A DNA stretch of 64,000 nt from Candidatus Woesearchaeota archaeon (GTDB taxonomy: Archaea > Nanobdellota > Nanobdellia > Woesearchaeales > JAFGUC01): contig JAFGUC010000024.1 of assembly GCA_016938695.1 (NCBI GenBank), positions 124,001 through 188,000 of the forward strand. Reading direction: 5' to 3'. Both the position numbers and the translations under genes were made by a program. Positions 29,159 through 39,584 of the stretch are shown here, in pieces (positions within the stretch are counted from its first letter, which is position 1; each line of letters opens with the position of its first letter). The notes under the pieces were generated by a model. That model worked only from the letters and a program-made list of their open reading frames with translations, made no database searches and was not told where the DNA came from.

Positions 29159-31492
29159 ATGTTTTTAAGTCCAACAAAAGAAGCAAGCTACGAAGTAATT
29201 AACGAAGGCGACGAAGTTATAGTTCAAATAAATTTTGAACGTTCTCCATATTCTCCATCAATTGAAGATGATCCAGTATGTATGGCTAAAGTCAGCGAGA
29301 TTCTAATTGAAGTTCCAAAGGCAACAAAGGTTATACTGTTCCAAAAAAGAGATTACGAGTATGATTTTTACCAAACAAAAATGCTATCTGAAATAGCGAT
29401 TTTAACAAACGATTTACTAAAACAAAAAGAAATTTTTGATTTCAAAAAAATGCCGGCAAATTCAACGCCAGCAATAAATGAAAGAGAAGCAGCAAGGCAA
29501 TACGATGAGGTTCGAACAATTCTTGCACATCATGCAAGGCGTGATCCTATCGGTGCATACGTTGAATTAAAACGTTTGTTAAGACACAACAGAATTAGGT
29601 TACAAAAAGCTGTTGATGAAAACGAAGCAAAATACGTTCAACAATACTTGCGTCTCATAACATACATATTAAATCTTTTTGACAGAACAAAATTAATAAC
29701 ACTAGCAAAACCAGAAATACCTGGATTTAAAATTGGTTCTCGAGAAATTTATGAAAAACTTTTCGTTCCAATAATTAAACCTGATTTCATGTTCACAAAA
29801 TTAATGGCTCAATTTCCAAAAGATGCTACAGAACTTGAAAGCTATATGTTCGGTTCGAATGAAGTTACAATTTTTGAAGAAAATAGAACTTGCAAATATC
29901 TTTATCATATAACTCCGCCAGAATTCAAGATAAGCGAAGAAAAATATGATTTATTGGATATGGCAAGAAATATCATGGCCGAACACAATCCAAAAAAAGA
30001 TGAGTTCGTAGATCCAAAAAGAATGCGAGAAGTATTTTTTAATGTCGGCTATGACTTAATTGAAGAACTTTCTAATTACCGAAACATGAAGTTAACTAAA
30101 AAAGAAATTGACGAGTTAACAGATATTCTTGTAAGGTACACTGTTGGTTTTGGTCTTGTTGAATCTTTATTACAAGATGATAAAGTACAAGATATTTCTG
30201 TCAACAGTCCATATGGAAATACGCCAATTTTCATAGTACATCAAGATTATGGAGATTGTGTAACAAACATTTATCCAATGACTAAAGAAAGTGAAAGCTG
30301 GGCAACAAAATTAAGGATGTTGTCAGGCCGTCCACTTGATGAAGCAAACCAAATCTTAGATACTGAACTAGAACTTCCTGGTGCAAGTGTTAGGGTTTCA
30401 GCAATTACAAAACCACTTGATCCAACAGGATTAGGATTTTCATTCAGGCGTCACAGAGATAAACCTTGGACTATACCATTATTTTTAAAATTCAAAACAT
30501 TAACTCCACTCGCGGCAGGATTATTAAGTTTCTTAATAGATGGAACAAGAACTTTTTTCATTTGTGGAACACGAAGTTCTGGTAAATCATCTTTACTATC
30601 TGGAATGCTAATTGAAATTATGCGACGTTATAGAATTATAACCGTTGAAGATACATTAGAACTTCCTGGAAAAGCAATGAATGAATTAGGTTACAACATC
30701 CAGCAAATGAGGGTGGGTTCAGCGATGTCCGGAAGCAGTTCTGAAATGGATGCAAGTGGGGGTATCCGTTGTACCTTACGTCTAGGAGATTCATCACTTA
30801 TTGTTGGAGAAGTTAGAAGTAAAGAAGTTATTGCATTATTTGAAGCGATGCGTATTGGAGCAGGAGCAAATGTTGTTGCAGGAACATTTCACGCAGATTC
30901 TGCATACGGTGTATACGACAGGTGTGTAAATGCACTTGGTATTCCAAACACTTCATTTAAAGCACTTGATATTTGTATAATTGCAAATCCTGTAAAGTCA
31001 GCAGACGGTCTGCATAAATGGAGAAGAATAACTCAAATAACTGAAGTACGAAAAGGTTGGCAAAAAGATCCTCTTCTAGAAGGAGGATTTGTTGATTTGA
31101 TGAAATACAACGCAAAAACAGACCAACTAGAACCAACTCCAGAATTAATCAATGGAGACAGTGATGTTCTAAAATCAATTGCAGGAAATATTCCTGATTT
31201 TGCAGGAGATTGGGACATGGTTTGGAATAATATTACTCTTCGTAGTAATATGAAAGAATACCAAATAAAACGAGCAGAAGAAGAAAAAGATGCAGACATG
31301 CTTGAAGCTCCTTTCACAATTTTATGTAATGATATGTTTCACAAATTTTCAGGAAAAGTAAAAGAAGATACTGGAAAAATAGACGTCGATGAAATCTACA
31401 GAATTTGGGTTGATTGGTTTGAACATGAAGTTCGTGTCAGACGTGTCAAGCGAAAAGAAGAAGGTAAAAAAGACGACAAAGTGAAATTTTAA
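29159..31492 (+). CDS. Type II/IV secretion (archaeal pilus/archaellum-like) assembly ATPase
   Basis: 'FFICGTRSSGKSSLLSGMLIEIMRRYRIITVEDTLELP', 'LRLGDSSLIVGEVRSKEVIALFEAMRIGAGANVVAGTFHADSAYGVYDR'. Confidence 0.93.
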   Translation: MFLSPTKEASYEVINEGDEVIVQINFERSPYSPSIEDDPVCMAKVSEILIEVPKATKVILFQKRDYEYDFYQTKMLSEIAILTNDLLKQKEIFDFKKMPANSTPAINEREAARQYDEVRTILAHHARRDPIGAYVELKRLLRHNRIRLQKAVDENEAKYVQQYLRLITYILNLFDRTKLITLAKPEIPGFKIGSREIYEKLFVPIIKPDFMFTKLMAQFPKDATELESYMFGSNEVTIFEENRTCKYLYHITPPEFKISEEKYDLLDMARNIMAEHNPKKDEFVDPKRMREVFFNVGYDLIEELSNYRNMKLTKKEIDELTDILVRYTVGFGLVESLLQDDKVQDISVNSPYGNTPIFIVHQDYGDCVTNIYPMTKESESWATKLRMLSGRPLDEANQILDTELELPGASVRVSAITKPLDPTGLGFSFRRHRDKPWTIPLFLKFKTLTPLAAGLLSFLIDGTRTFFICGTRSSGKSSLLSGMLIEIMRRYRIITVEDTLELPGKAMNELGYNIQQMRVGSAMSGSSSEMDASGGIRCTLRLGDSSLIVGEVRSKEVIALFEAMRIGAGANVVAGTFHADSAYGVYDRCVNALGIPNTSFKALDICIIANPVKSADGLHKWRRITQITEVRKGWQKDPLLEGGFVDLMKYNAKTDQLEPTPELINGDSDVLKSIAGNIPDFAGDWDMVWNNITLRSNMKEYQIKRAEEEKDADMLEAPFTILCNDMFHKFSGKVKEDTGKIDVDEIYRIWVDWFEHEVRVRRVKRKEEGKKDDKVKF

Positions 31493-31521
31493 TTTTTTTA
31501 AAAAAGAGGTAAATTAGTGCA

Positions 31522-33735
31522 ATGGAAAAGATTAGCTCTGATGAGATAAAAAGTCTCATGCAGAAATATAACAGTAAACTTAATACTGAGTTTCTAGACC
31601 AAGAAGATATATCTTCAGAAACTGGAGACGTAATTCAAACGCACGAGTTTTCTGAATTTCGTGATGAGTACGTTCCTGCACATATGAATTTTTATGAAAA
31701 GATGTGCGACTTCGCAGAAAAAAGTTTAAAATTAAAACCTTCTGAAACGAAAAAAAAACAAATAGAAGAAGCAATAGAAATCTGTCATCTTAACGTTACT
31801 GCATCAGGAGTTTATAGTTTATCATATTTACTTCCAATAGTAGTTGGTCTAATTACTAGTGGATTATCAATGGCAATTTTCAACGATATGTTTCTTGTTA
31901 TGCTTTCATTAGGAATAAGTTTTGCAATGATAATTCCTGTGGGAAGTATTCCAAAATATTACGCACAAAGTTGGAGGATGAATTCGGGAAATCAATTAGT
32001 GATGTGTTCATTCTATGTTGTAACGTACATGCGACATACGTCAAACCTAGAACTTGCTTTAGATTTTGCAGCAGAACATTTATCTCCACCATTGTCAATA
32101 GATGTAAAAAAAATATTATGGAACGTTGAAACACAAAAATTTGAAAATGTAACTGAATCCCTAGACAATTATCTTCAGACCTGGAAAAAAGATGCACCTG
32201 AATTTGTTGAAACAATGCATTTGATTGTTTCATCATTATATGAATCGTCTGAAACAAGACGAATAGAACTTCTTGATAAATCATTATCAGTAATGTTAGA
32301 TGGAACATTTGAAAAAATGCTTCACTTCGCACAAAACTTAAAATCACCATTAGCATCATTTAACATGCTAGGAATTGTGATGCCCATTTTGATGCTAGTT
32401 ATCATGCCACTTCTAGTGAGTTTTATGGAAGGTGTAAAATGGTATCACTTAGCGTCGTTGTTCGACATCGTTTTACCTGCGGCATTATTTTTTATGCAGT
32501 ATCGTATCATGTCAACAAGACCTAGTGGTGGTGGAAGTGGAAATGATATTTCTGCAGATAATCCTGAGTTAAAAAAATTCAAGAATCCACAATTAAAAAT
32601 TTCAGAGACTATGACGATAGAATTTTCGCCAACAGTAATTTCAATTTTAATATTATTCTTTTTCTTAAGTGTTGGATTATTACCAATATTTTTGCACACT
32701 TTTTCAGACGGTTGGGACCTCGTAATGACTGACGGTTTTGAATATGATTTGTTTACCTCAATTGATGATTATAGTATGGATGGTGCTGAGTTTTATCTCT
32801 TAGGTTATAGATATGATAAAACAGGAGCCAATATAATTGGCCCTTTTGGACTCGGTGCATCTTTACTTAGTGTTGCAATTCCAATAGGTTTAGGGTTAGC
32901 CATAGGTTATTATTTTAAATTAAAATCGGGTAATCTTGTAAAAATACGAGAGACAGCTAAAACAATGGAACAAGAATTCGCAACAGCATTGTTCCAATTA
33001 GGAAACAGATTAGCTGATGGTATTCCTGCAGAATTAGCATTTGATCGAGTTGCTGAAACAATGGATGGTAGTGCATCAGGTCAGTTTTTTAGAACAGTCT
33101 CAACAAATATTAACAAATTAGGAATGAGTGTAAGTGAAGCAATATTTAATCCACAGTACGGAGCAATAATATACTTTCCATCAAAAATGATTGAAAGTTC
33201 AATGAAAGTTTTAACCGAAAGTTCAAAAAAAGGTCCATTAATTGCATCACAAGCATTAATAAACGTTTCACGTTACATAAAAGAAATGCACAAAGTTGAT
33301 GAAAGATTAAAAGATCTTTTATCAGAAACAATGTCATCTATGAATGCTCAAGCAAAATTCTTAAGTCCACTTATCAGCGGTATTATTGTTGGAATAACAT
33401 CTATGATTACAACAATCCTAGGAACATTATCAACATCTCAAGAATTTACAGGTGGTGGTGGAGACATCGCAGGAGCAGGAAATGCATTAGGAGATATGTT
33501 TGGTGACGGTATGCCAACATACTTTTTTCAAGCATTCGTTGGCGTATATGTTGTAGAATTAATTTACATTCTTTGTATATTAATTAACGGAATAGGAAAC
33601 GGTTCAGATAAACTTGCAGAACAAGACATAATTGGAAGATACTTAGTCCGTGGAACAATAATGTATTCTGTAATTTCATTCTTTGGTATTTTGATATTTA
33701 ACTTGATTGCAAATAATGTTTTGAAATTTACTTAA
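31522..33735 (+). CDS. Type IV pilus-like platform protein (TadC/FlaJ-like, T2SF domains)
   Basis: 737 aa with two TM/T2SF-like halves; immediately follows the secretion ATPase. Confidence 0.85.
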   Translation: MEKISSDEIKSLMQKYNSKLNTEFLDQEDISSETGDVIQTHEFSEFRDEYVPAHMNFYEKMCDFAEKSLKLKPSETKKKQIEEAIEICHLNVTASGVYSLSYLLPIVVGLITSGLSMAIFNDMFLVMLSLGISFAMIIPVGSIPKYYAQSWRMNSGNQLVMCSFYVVTYMRHTSNLELALDFAAEHLSPPLSIDVKKILWNVETQKFENVTESLDNYLQTWKKDAPEFVETMHLIVSSLYESSETRRIELLDKSLSVMLDGTFEKMLHFAQNLKSPLASFNMLGIVMPILMLVIMPLLVSFMEGVKWYHLASLFDIVLPAALFFMQYRIMSTRPSGGGSGNDISADNPELKKFKNPQLKISETMTIEFSPTVISILILFFFLSVGLLPIFLHTFSDGWDLVMTDGFEYDLFTSIDDYSMDGAEFYLLGYRYDKTGANIIGPFGLGASLLSVAIPIGLGLAIGYYFKLKSGNLVKIRETAKTMEQEFATALFQLGNRLADGIPAELAFDRVAETMDGSASGQFFRTVSTNINKLGMSVSEAIFNPQYGAIIYFPSKMIESSMKVLTESSKKGPLIASQALINVSRYIKEMHKVDERLKDLLSETMSSMNAQAKFLSPLISGIIVGITSMITTILGTLSTSQEFTGGGGDIAGAGNALGDMFGDGMPTYFFQAFVGVYVVELIYILCILINGIGNGSDKLAEQDIIGRYLVRGTIMYSVISFFGILIFNLIANNVLKFT

Positions 33736-33806
33736 ATCACAAGACACAAGACAATACGTCGCACCAGTTATAAATTAAAAACCCCTATATAACATTGGGT
33801 GATTTA

Positions 33807-33899
33807 ATGAAACTAATCTCGACTGCTAGAAATCTAGTAATGATTATAATTCAAATAGTTGCTTTAAGAACTTTAATACTTGCGTGGTTAAGTATTTAA
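33807..33899 (+). CDS. Possible 30-aa hydrophobic peptide (small membrane protein)
   Basis: ATG..TAA encodes MKLISTARNLVMIIIQIVALRTLILAWLSI; preceded by 'cctatataaca' (TATA-like) and 'gggtga'. Confidence 0.4.
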   Translation: MKLISTARNLVMIIIQIVALRTLILAWLSI

Positions 33900-35671
33900 T
33901 AATAAAGTCTTCCTTCTTTTCTTTGTTTAGAATCCATTTGAGATCCTTCTTTATTTATTCTAGGTCTGTGTGATTCTTCATCACGACGCATAGTAATATC
34001 TAAAGATGTTAAAAAAGAATTCATACCATCTTCCATTTCATAAGGTCCTTTCGCATTACCACTAATAGAAGGTTTTCCACTAAAAATCATCATTGAATCA
34101 GATACATAATCAATAAACAGTAAATCGTGATCAATAACTAATGCCGAAAGTCCACGGTCTTCAATATTGTTTCTAATTACTTTTGATACAATTAAACGTT
34201 GTTCTACATCTAAATATGCAGATGGTTCATCAAGTAAAAATAATTCTGCATTCTGGCTAAGTGCAAGACAAATAGCAACTCTTTGAAGTTCTCCACCACT
34301 TAACTCACAAATTTTTCTTTCAAGAAGTGGTTTAATATCAAGAGGTCTAATCAATTCATTCTCATACTTAACTAGTGCGTGTGATAAAGCTTCGCACACC
34401 TGTTCTTCTGAAGATGAATCAATATATTGTGGTTTATACGAGACTTTAACATTAGCAGGAATACTTCCAGAATCTGCCTCTTCAACGCCAGCAAGAATTT
34501 TTACAAACGTAGTTTTACCAATTCCATTTTCTCCTAAAACACCTGATACTTGTTGTCGGTTTAATATTCCAGAATCAGCAGTTAACTTAAATCTTCCAAA
34601 ATCTTTACCAATTTTATCCCATGAGACTAAGACATCTTTTTTGTGAACCTTCTCAACAGCTCTCACATCAAAAATAATTTTCTTATCTCTAAATCGAATG
34701 TTATCATCTTTAGAATAACCTGACAAATACGCATTGATTCCAACACGTGCACTTTTAACATTTGATACAATACCATATGCGCTTGGTTGTCCATACATGA
34801 TGTGAATTAAATCAGTTAAATAATCAAGTATGATTAAATCGTGTTCAATAACGACAACTGCAACATTAGGTTTTGCAAGTGATTTGATGTATTTACTAAT
34901 TTTAATTCTTTGTTTAATATCTAAATAACTAGTTGGTTCATCGAAAAAATAAACATTAGCATCACGAAGAACTGTTGCCGCAATTGCAACTCTTTGAAGT
35001 TCTCCACCACTGATTTTAGAGATATCAGAATCTAATATATTTTCAATTTCAAGTTCTTTTGCAACAGAATAAAGATTATTCAATTCATTAACCTTGTCAA
35101 GTAATTCTCTAACACTTCCAGAAAAACTTTTTGGAATCAAATCAACTGCTTGAGGTTTATATGAAATCTTAATTTTTCCTGATTTTAATAATTCAAAATA
35201 TTTTTGAACCTCTGAACCACGGTATTTTTTAATTACATCATCATAACTTGCTTCACTTTCATAATCTCCTAAGTTAGGTTTGTCTAGACCTGCAAGAATT
35301 TTTATTGCAGTAGATTTTCCAATACCATTTCGACCAAGGATTCCAACAACTTTTCCAAACATAGGAATAGGAATATTATACAATCTAAAGCCATTTTGGC
35401 CAAATCTGTGAATAGGAGTATCTGATAGTTCTTGTGGTAAATTAATTATTTGTATCGCATCGTTAGGGCACTTTTCAGGACAAATACCGCATCCAATACA
35501 TAGTTCTTCATCTATTGCTGGCTTTCCATCCTCTTGAACAACAATACATTGTCCGCCAGTTCTGTTAACTGGGCATACTTTTCCACAAAGAAAAGGACAT
35601 GATGCTCCGTTTTTACATTTACTCTTTTCTAAAACCGCAATACGAGTCATATTTATCCTAAGAATAAACAA
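33896..35671 (-). CDS. Ribosome recycling ATPase ABCE1/Rli1
   Basis: N-terminal Fe-S domains 'CIGCGICPEKCPNDAIQIINLP' plus two ABC domains ('GILGRNGIGKSTAIKIL', 'GVLGENGIGKTTFVKIL'). Confidence 0.97.
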   Translation of the reverse strand: MFILRINMTRIAVLEKSKCKNGASCPFLCGKVCPVNRTGGQCIVVQEDGKPAIDEELCIGCGICPEKCPNDAIQIINLPQELSDTPIHRFGQNGFRLYNIPIPMFGKVVGILGRNGIGKSTAIKILAGLDKPNLGDYESEASYDDVIKKYRGSEVQKYFELLKSGKIKISYKPQAVDLIPKSFSGSVRELLDKVNELNNLYSVAKELEIENILDSDISKISGGELQRVAIAATVLRDANVYFFDEPTSYLDIKQRIKISKYIKSLAKPNVAVVVIEHDLIILDYLTDLIHIMYGQPSAYGIVSNVKSARVGINAYLSGYSKDDNIRFRDKKIIFDVRAVEKVHKKDVLVSWDKIGKDFGRFKLTADSGILNRQQVSGVLGENGIGKTTFVKILAGVEEADSGSIPANVKVSYKPQYIDSSSEEQVCEALSHALVKYENELIRPLDIKPLLERKICELSGGELQRVAICLALSQNAELFLLDEPSAYLDVEQRLIVSKVIRNNIEDRGLSALVIDHDLLFIDYVSDSMMIFSGKPSISGNAKGPYEMEDGMNSFLTSLDITMRRDEESHRPRINKEGSQMDSKQRKEGRLYY

Positions 35672-35684
35672 CGTTTTTTAAAGC

Positions 35685-38261
35685 TTACTCTTTACAAAGC
35701 TTACATTGGACCGGTGTCTTTTTTATAAAGCCTTTAGTAATAATACATTTAGAGCAAACAATATTGCCACATTGAGGGCATTGAACACTATGTTCCGGAC
35801 ACATTTTTCTAGAACAATTAGGACATTCTTTTAATGTATCTATGCCAAAACTTTTACCGCAAATTTCACACTTTCTAAAGTGCTCAAAACAATAGCTTTT
35901 TCTAGATATTTTATCTACAAAAACAGATTTGACATCAAAAGTTTTAGCACAATAACTACAAATCCTCATATTATCAAAATTATCAAGATTCTTTTTAGTT
36001 TTAGAACACAAACCCAATGTCTGGATGCCTTTCCAATTATGAACTATAGTTGTAAAAAATTCAGAATTCTTTGTGTTTAACTTGACCTTTATTTGTTGTG
36101 ATGGTAACCAAATAAGTCGTGAATGAACAATAGGATCACTAGAATCAAATTCAACTTTAGTGTATGAATCAACCATCTCTTTTGATTTCTTGATAATGGC
36201 ATCAACTTCATCTTTACGATTTTTCTTAATTTGATTAAGCTTATCTTTAGAATCGTCAACAATTTTTTGTAAAGACTTAATTTTTTCTTTGATTGCAGAA
36301 ACCTTGTTGCCTTTGTCTTTTGCAACATCATATTTGTATTGACCTTCAGTAAGATTTTTTGTTGATTCTTTAACCTTATCACTAAGTTTCAAAATATCGG
36401 GATTATATTTATTATTTATTTCAGAAATTTTTTCTTTAGCAAAATTATCTGCTTCCTTTTTGTTTCTTAAAATAACTTTTGACCTACTAGTATGATAAAA
36501 TGGAACTAATTTACTGACAAAATAAATACCTCGCATAAGTCTTCGAATTGCAATTGTTGCTTGTTCCTCTGCTAAATCTCTGTCTAGAATTATATCTTCT
36601 TTCTCTTTTTTCTTAAGAGTCATATTTGTAATTTCTTCATCATTAATATCTGATTCAACAGGCCTATGAATTCTTTTAACAAGGTTAGAATCAATTGACA
36701 TGGTATTTTTAATGCCTAACTTTTCGTCATCAATTGTTGCAGTAGTATGTAATACTGGACGATAACTAGTTGTTACTTCTTCAATTGTTATCTTGACATT
36801 AGAATCTCTTCGTATTGAATTAACTAATTCATCAGGAGTTCTTTTAAGTGGGATTGCAAAAACAGAAGAATCTGAACTAATTTTTTCTTCTTCCTTTTCA
36901 ATTATTCTTTTTGTTGTTGTGCTGTGTTTTCCAGGACCAATTTCTCTTAAAATCTTTATCTCATCTTCACTAAGTGGTCCTCTATGATAACTCATTAACC
37001 ATCTTGGTGTAAAATCAATTAAATCTTTAGAATCTTGTTCATTATACAAAAATTCAAGACTACGTAAATTTGATATTTTTTTAGTTAAATCTTTTGCAGA
37101 AATATCAATTCCACTTGCAACTTTCTCGATATCTTGTTCAGTTCTTAACTTACCAATAAACCTTGTATTGATATTTCCTAGAATTTTATAATCAATATCT
37201 CCCGGGTTTTGTGTTGCAAAAATACAACCCAATCCAAAAGCTCTTCCTTGTCTAACGATTAACTCCAACATTTTTTTAGATGGTGGATTTGCAGGGAAGC
37301 TAGGAATAAAACTTTTTATCTCATCCATATACAAAAGATATCTTAAACTTTGAGCTCCGTGTTGTTTTAGCAACCATCTGTATAATTCCTGAAGAAGACG
37401 TTCGACAAAAAATTGTTTCTCTTTTTCTTCCGCAATAAATCTTAAATCAATAACATTAACATTAGTCTTAGACTTCGAAGAAAACATTTTTGTAAAATCT
37501 ATTTCTTCTCCTTCGAACCAATATTTCAATGAAGGTGTACTAATTAGTAAATTTACTTTAGATGCTAAAAGTTGACGTTGTTTTTTACTCATAAACATAT
37601 CAATACTCAAAGCACCAATATTTGCAAAATGAGGTTCATTAATAGAATGAACAAGTTGGATCATTTCAACAGATTTATCCGCTAACCAATAATCTTCAAT
37701 TATTTTTGTAACAAGTGCAATTTCTTTTTTTGCACTCAAAGGATAATCCACAAGCGACAATAAACTTTCAGCAATTGGTTCAACCAATTTTGAAGTAATT
37801 GTAGGGTCATCTTTATGCATTTGAGAAAAATTATAAGGAACTTTTAGATTAGGAGCAATTGACAAAGTCAAACCCGCATTACTTTTTGGTGTGTAAACCT
37901 TAAGATTAATAGACTCGCAATACTTATCAACTGAAGTTTTCTTGACTTTAGAATTTTTAAGATTAGTAATATATTTTTCCTTAAGTTGTTTTTCAAAAGC
38001 CGAAGGTGAAATTTTCTCATTTTTAGCTTCAATATCTGAAAAAGGTCTAAACGATAAATTTTTAGAACAAACTCCTAACGAACTAATATCTCCTTTAGGG
38101 TCAATTGCTAGAACAGGAATTCCATTAAGAACAGCTTCTTCAATAATTCCTTTACAAAGAACAGTTTTACCAGAACCGGTTGCACCAAGAATAGCCGCAT
38201 GCTTAGTTAAGCTATCCTCATTAAACCTCTTTTTTGAATCAAAAGTACCAATGTTAAACAT
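35685..38261 (-). CDS. HerA/FtsK-like ATPase with coiled coil and C-terminal zinc-binding domains
   Basis: 'AAILGATGSGKTVLCKGIIEE', 'LLYMDEIKSFIPS', 'CIFATQNPGDIDYKILGNINTRFIGKL'; C-terminal CxxC clusters 'CEICGKSF..CPNCSRKMCPEHSVQCPQCGNIVCSKC'. Confidence 0.88.
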   Translation of the reverse strand: MFNIGTFDSKKRFNEDSLTKHAAILGATGSGKTVLCKGIIEEAVLNGIPVLAIDPKGDISSLGVCSKNLSFRPFSDIEAKNEKISPSAFEKQLKEKYITNLKNSKVKKTSVDKYCESINLKVYTPKSNAGLTLSIAPNLKVPYNFSQMHKDDPTITSKLVEPIAESLLSLVDYPLSAKKEIALVTKIIEDYWLADKSVEMIQLVHSINEPHFANIGALSIDMFMSKKQRQLLASKVNLLISTPSLKYWFEGEEIDFTKMFSSKSKTNVNVIDLRFIAEEKEKQFFVERLLQELYRWLLKQHGAQSLRYLLYMDEIKSFIPSFPANPPSKKMLELIVRQGRAFGLGCIFATQNPGDIDYKILGNINTRFIGKLRTEQDIEKVASGIDISAKDLTKKISNLRSLEFLYNEQDSKDLIDFTPRWLMSYHRGPLSEDEIKILREIGPGKHSTTTKRIIEKEEEKISSDSSVFAIPLKRTPDELVNSIRRDSNVKITIEEVTTSYRPVLHTTATIDDEKLGIKNTMSIDSNLVKRIHRPVESDINDEEITNMTLKKKEKEDIILDRDLAEEQATIAIRRLMRGIYFVSKLVPFYHTSRSKVILRNKKEADNFAKEKISEINNKYNPDILKLSDKVKESTKNLTEGQYKYDVAKDKGNKVSAIKEKIKSLQKIVDDSKDKLNQIKKNRKDEVDAIIKKSKEMVDSYTKVEFDSSDPIVHSRLIWLPSQQIKVKLNTKNSEFFTTIVHNWKGIQTLGLCSKTKKNLDNFDNMRICSYCAKTFDVKSVFVDKISRKSYCFEHFRKCEICGKSFGIDTLKECPNCSRKMCPEHSVQCPQCGNIVCSKCIITKGFIKKTPVQCKLCKE

Positions 38262-38310
38262 CTAAATAAATAAAATAGAAAAAGATTTTATAATGATTTC
38301 TAAAATGAAA

Positions 38311-39240
38311 TCATTTTTTTCGTTTCTTCTTAGTTTTCTTGATTTCTTTTTCAAGATCAAGTTTTTCTAAAAGTTCTTTGTATCTGTTTCGAATAGTAAC
38401 TTCAGTTACTCCCGCAACATCTGCAACCTCACGCTGAGTTTTCTTCTCACCGTGGATTAATGCAGCAACATACAAAGCAGCAGCAGCAATTCCTGTTGGA
38501 CCACGACCACTAGTCAATTCAGACTTTTGTGCCATTTCTAGAATCTCAACAGACTTACTCTGAGTTTCAGGACTAAGTTTCAACGAAGATGCGAATCTTG
38601 CGATATAATCAGCAGGATTACTTGGCAAAATGTTAATCTCAAGTTCTCTTGTAATAAACCTGTAAGTTCTACCAATTTCCTTTTTATCAATACCACTAGC
38701 TTCTGATAACTCGTCAAGAGTTCGTGGAACCTCATGTCTTCTACATGCACCATACAAAGCACCTGCAACAACACTCTCCATGCTTCGTCCTCTAACAAGA
38801 CCTCTTTGAACAGAATGTGTATAAATTTTTGCAGCTTCCTCTTCAACACTCTTAGGGAGTTTCAAATACGATGAAACTCTTTTAAGTTCTGCTAAAGCAA
38901 GTTTTAAATTTCTTTCAATCGCTGTAGAAATTCTATATTGCCATTTTCTAAGTCTAAAGAATTTATTCTTATCTTTTTGAGTTAACTGTGAAAAATCAGC
39001 TTTTCGACCAACTTCAGTACCAAGACCTTGATCATACTTAGTGTATGTCATAGGAGCTCCTGTTCTTCTGTTATCAGCAGCATCCTCAGAATCAAATTCT
39101 CGCCATTCCTGCGTAAAATCAACCATACGATCTTCAATCACAAGACCACAATCCTTACAGATGACTTCGCCTTTTTCCCTGTTCCAAGAAAGATTGATGC
39201 TTCCGCAATCAGGGCATTTTTTGATATAATGTGCAGCCAT
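38311..39240 (-). CDS. tfb: Transcription initiation factor B (TFB)
   Basis: N-terminal zinc ribbon 'CPDCGSINLSWNREKGEVICKDCGLV', B-reader 'EWREFDSEDAADNRRTGAPMT', two cyclin folds. Confidence 0.97.
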   Translation of the reverse strand: MAAHYIKKCPDCGSINLSWNREKGEVICKDCGLVIEDRMVDFTQEWREFDSEDAADNRRTGAPMTYTKYDQGLGTEVGRKADFSQLTQKDKNKFFRLRKWQYRISTAIERNLKLALAELKRVSSYLKLPKSVEEEAAKIYTHSVQRGLVRGRSMESVVAGALYGACRRHEVPRTLDELSEASGIDKKEIGRTYRFITRELEINILPSNPADYIARFASSLKLSPETQSKSVEILEMAQKSELTSGRGPTGIAAAALYVAALIHGEKKTQREVADVAGVTEVTIRNRYKELLEKLDLEKEIKKTKKKRKK

Positions 39241-39340
39241 TTTCTAAAACTAGACCCCCAAAATTAAATGACATTAAAATCGTATATACTGGAAATTATA
39301 TTATATAAATCCACTAATTTTATAAATTAAGTCGTTTCCA

Positions 39341-39401
39341 ATTTATAAAGATTTTGGTTTTTCAGAAAGATTTATAAGCTTTTCTCAGAAAAGTTTATAA
39401 G
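39341..39401. promoter_or_regulatory. Three tandem TTTATAA elements and a 29-bp dyad between tfb and tRNA-Ser
   Basis: TTTATAA at 39342, 39371 and 39394; TTATAAGCTTTTCT-C-AGAAAAGTTTATAA (39372-39400). Confidence 0.6.
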
Positions 39402-39471
39402 AATTGTCTTTTAGGATTTAGTTTAAATTTTCAAAAAATTTAAGAATACTAGGTTTTAGTTTTAGTGTATT

Positions 39472-39504
39472 CAATTTTTTTGCTATATGCTGCGATGGGA
39501 CAAT
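39472..39504 (+). repeat. Upstream copy of the tRNA-Ser 5' region (partial tRNA duplication)
   Basis: CAATTTTTTT-gct-ATATGCTGCGATGGGACAAT; the last 20 nt are identical to 39581-39600. Confidence 0.85.
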
Positions 39505-39584
39505 TTTGTAATCAACGCCCAGAAAAACATTTCTGGAACTTTTGCGTGTGTTTCCTTTCAGTCAAGCACAATTTTTTTAGATAT

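Noticed and set aside
31898-32359. 153-aa antisense ORF
   Set aside because: Shadow ORF opposite the TadC-like gene.
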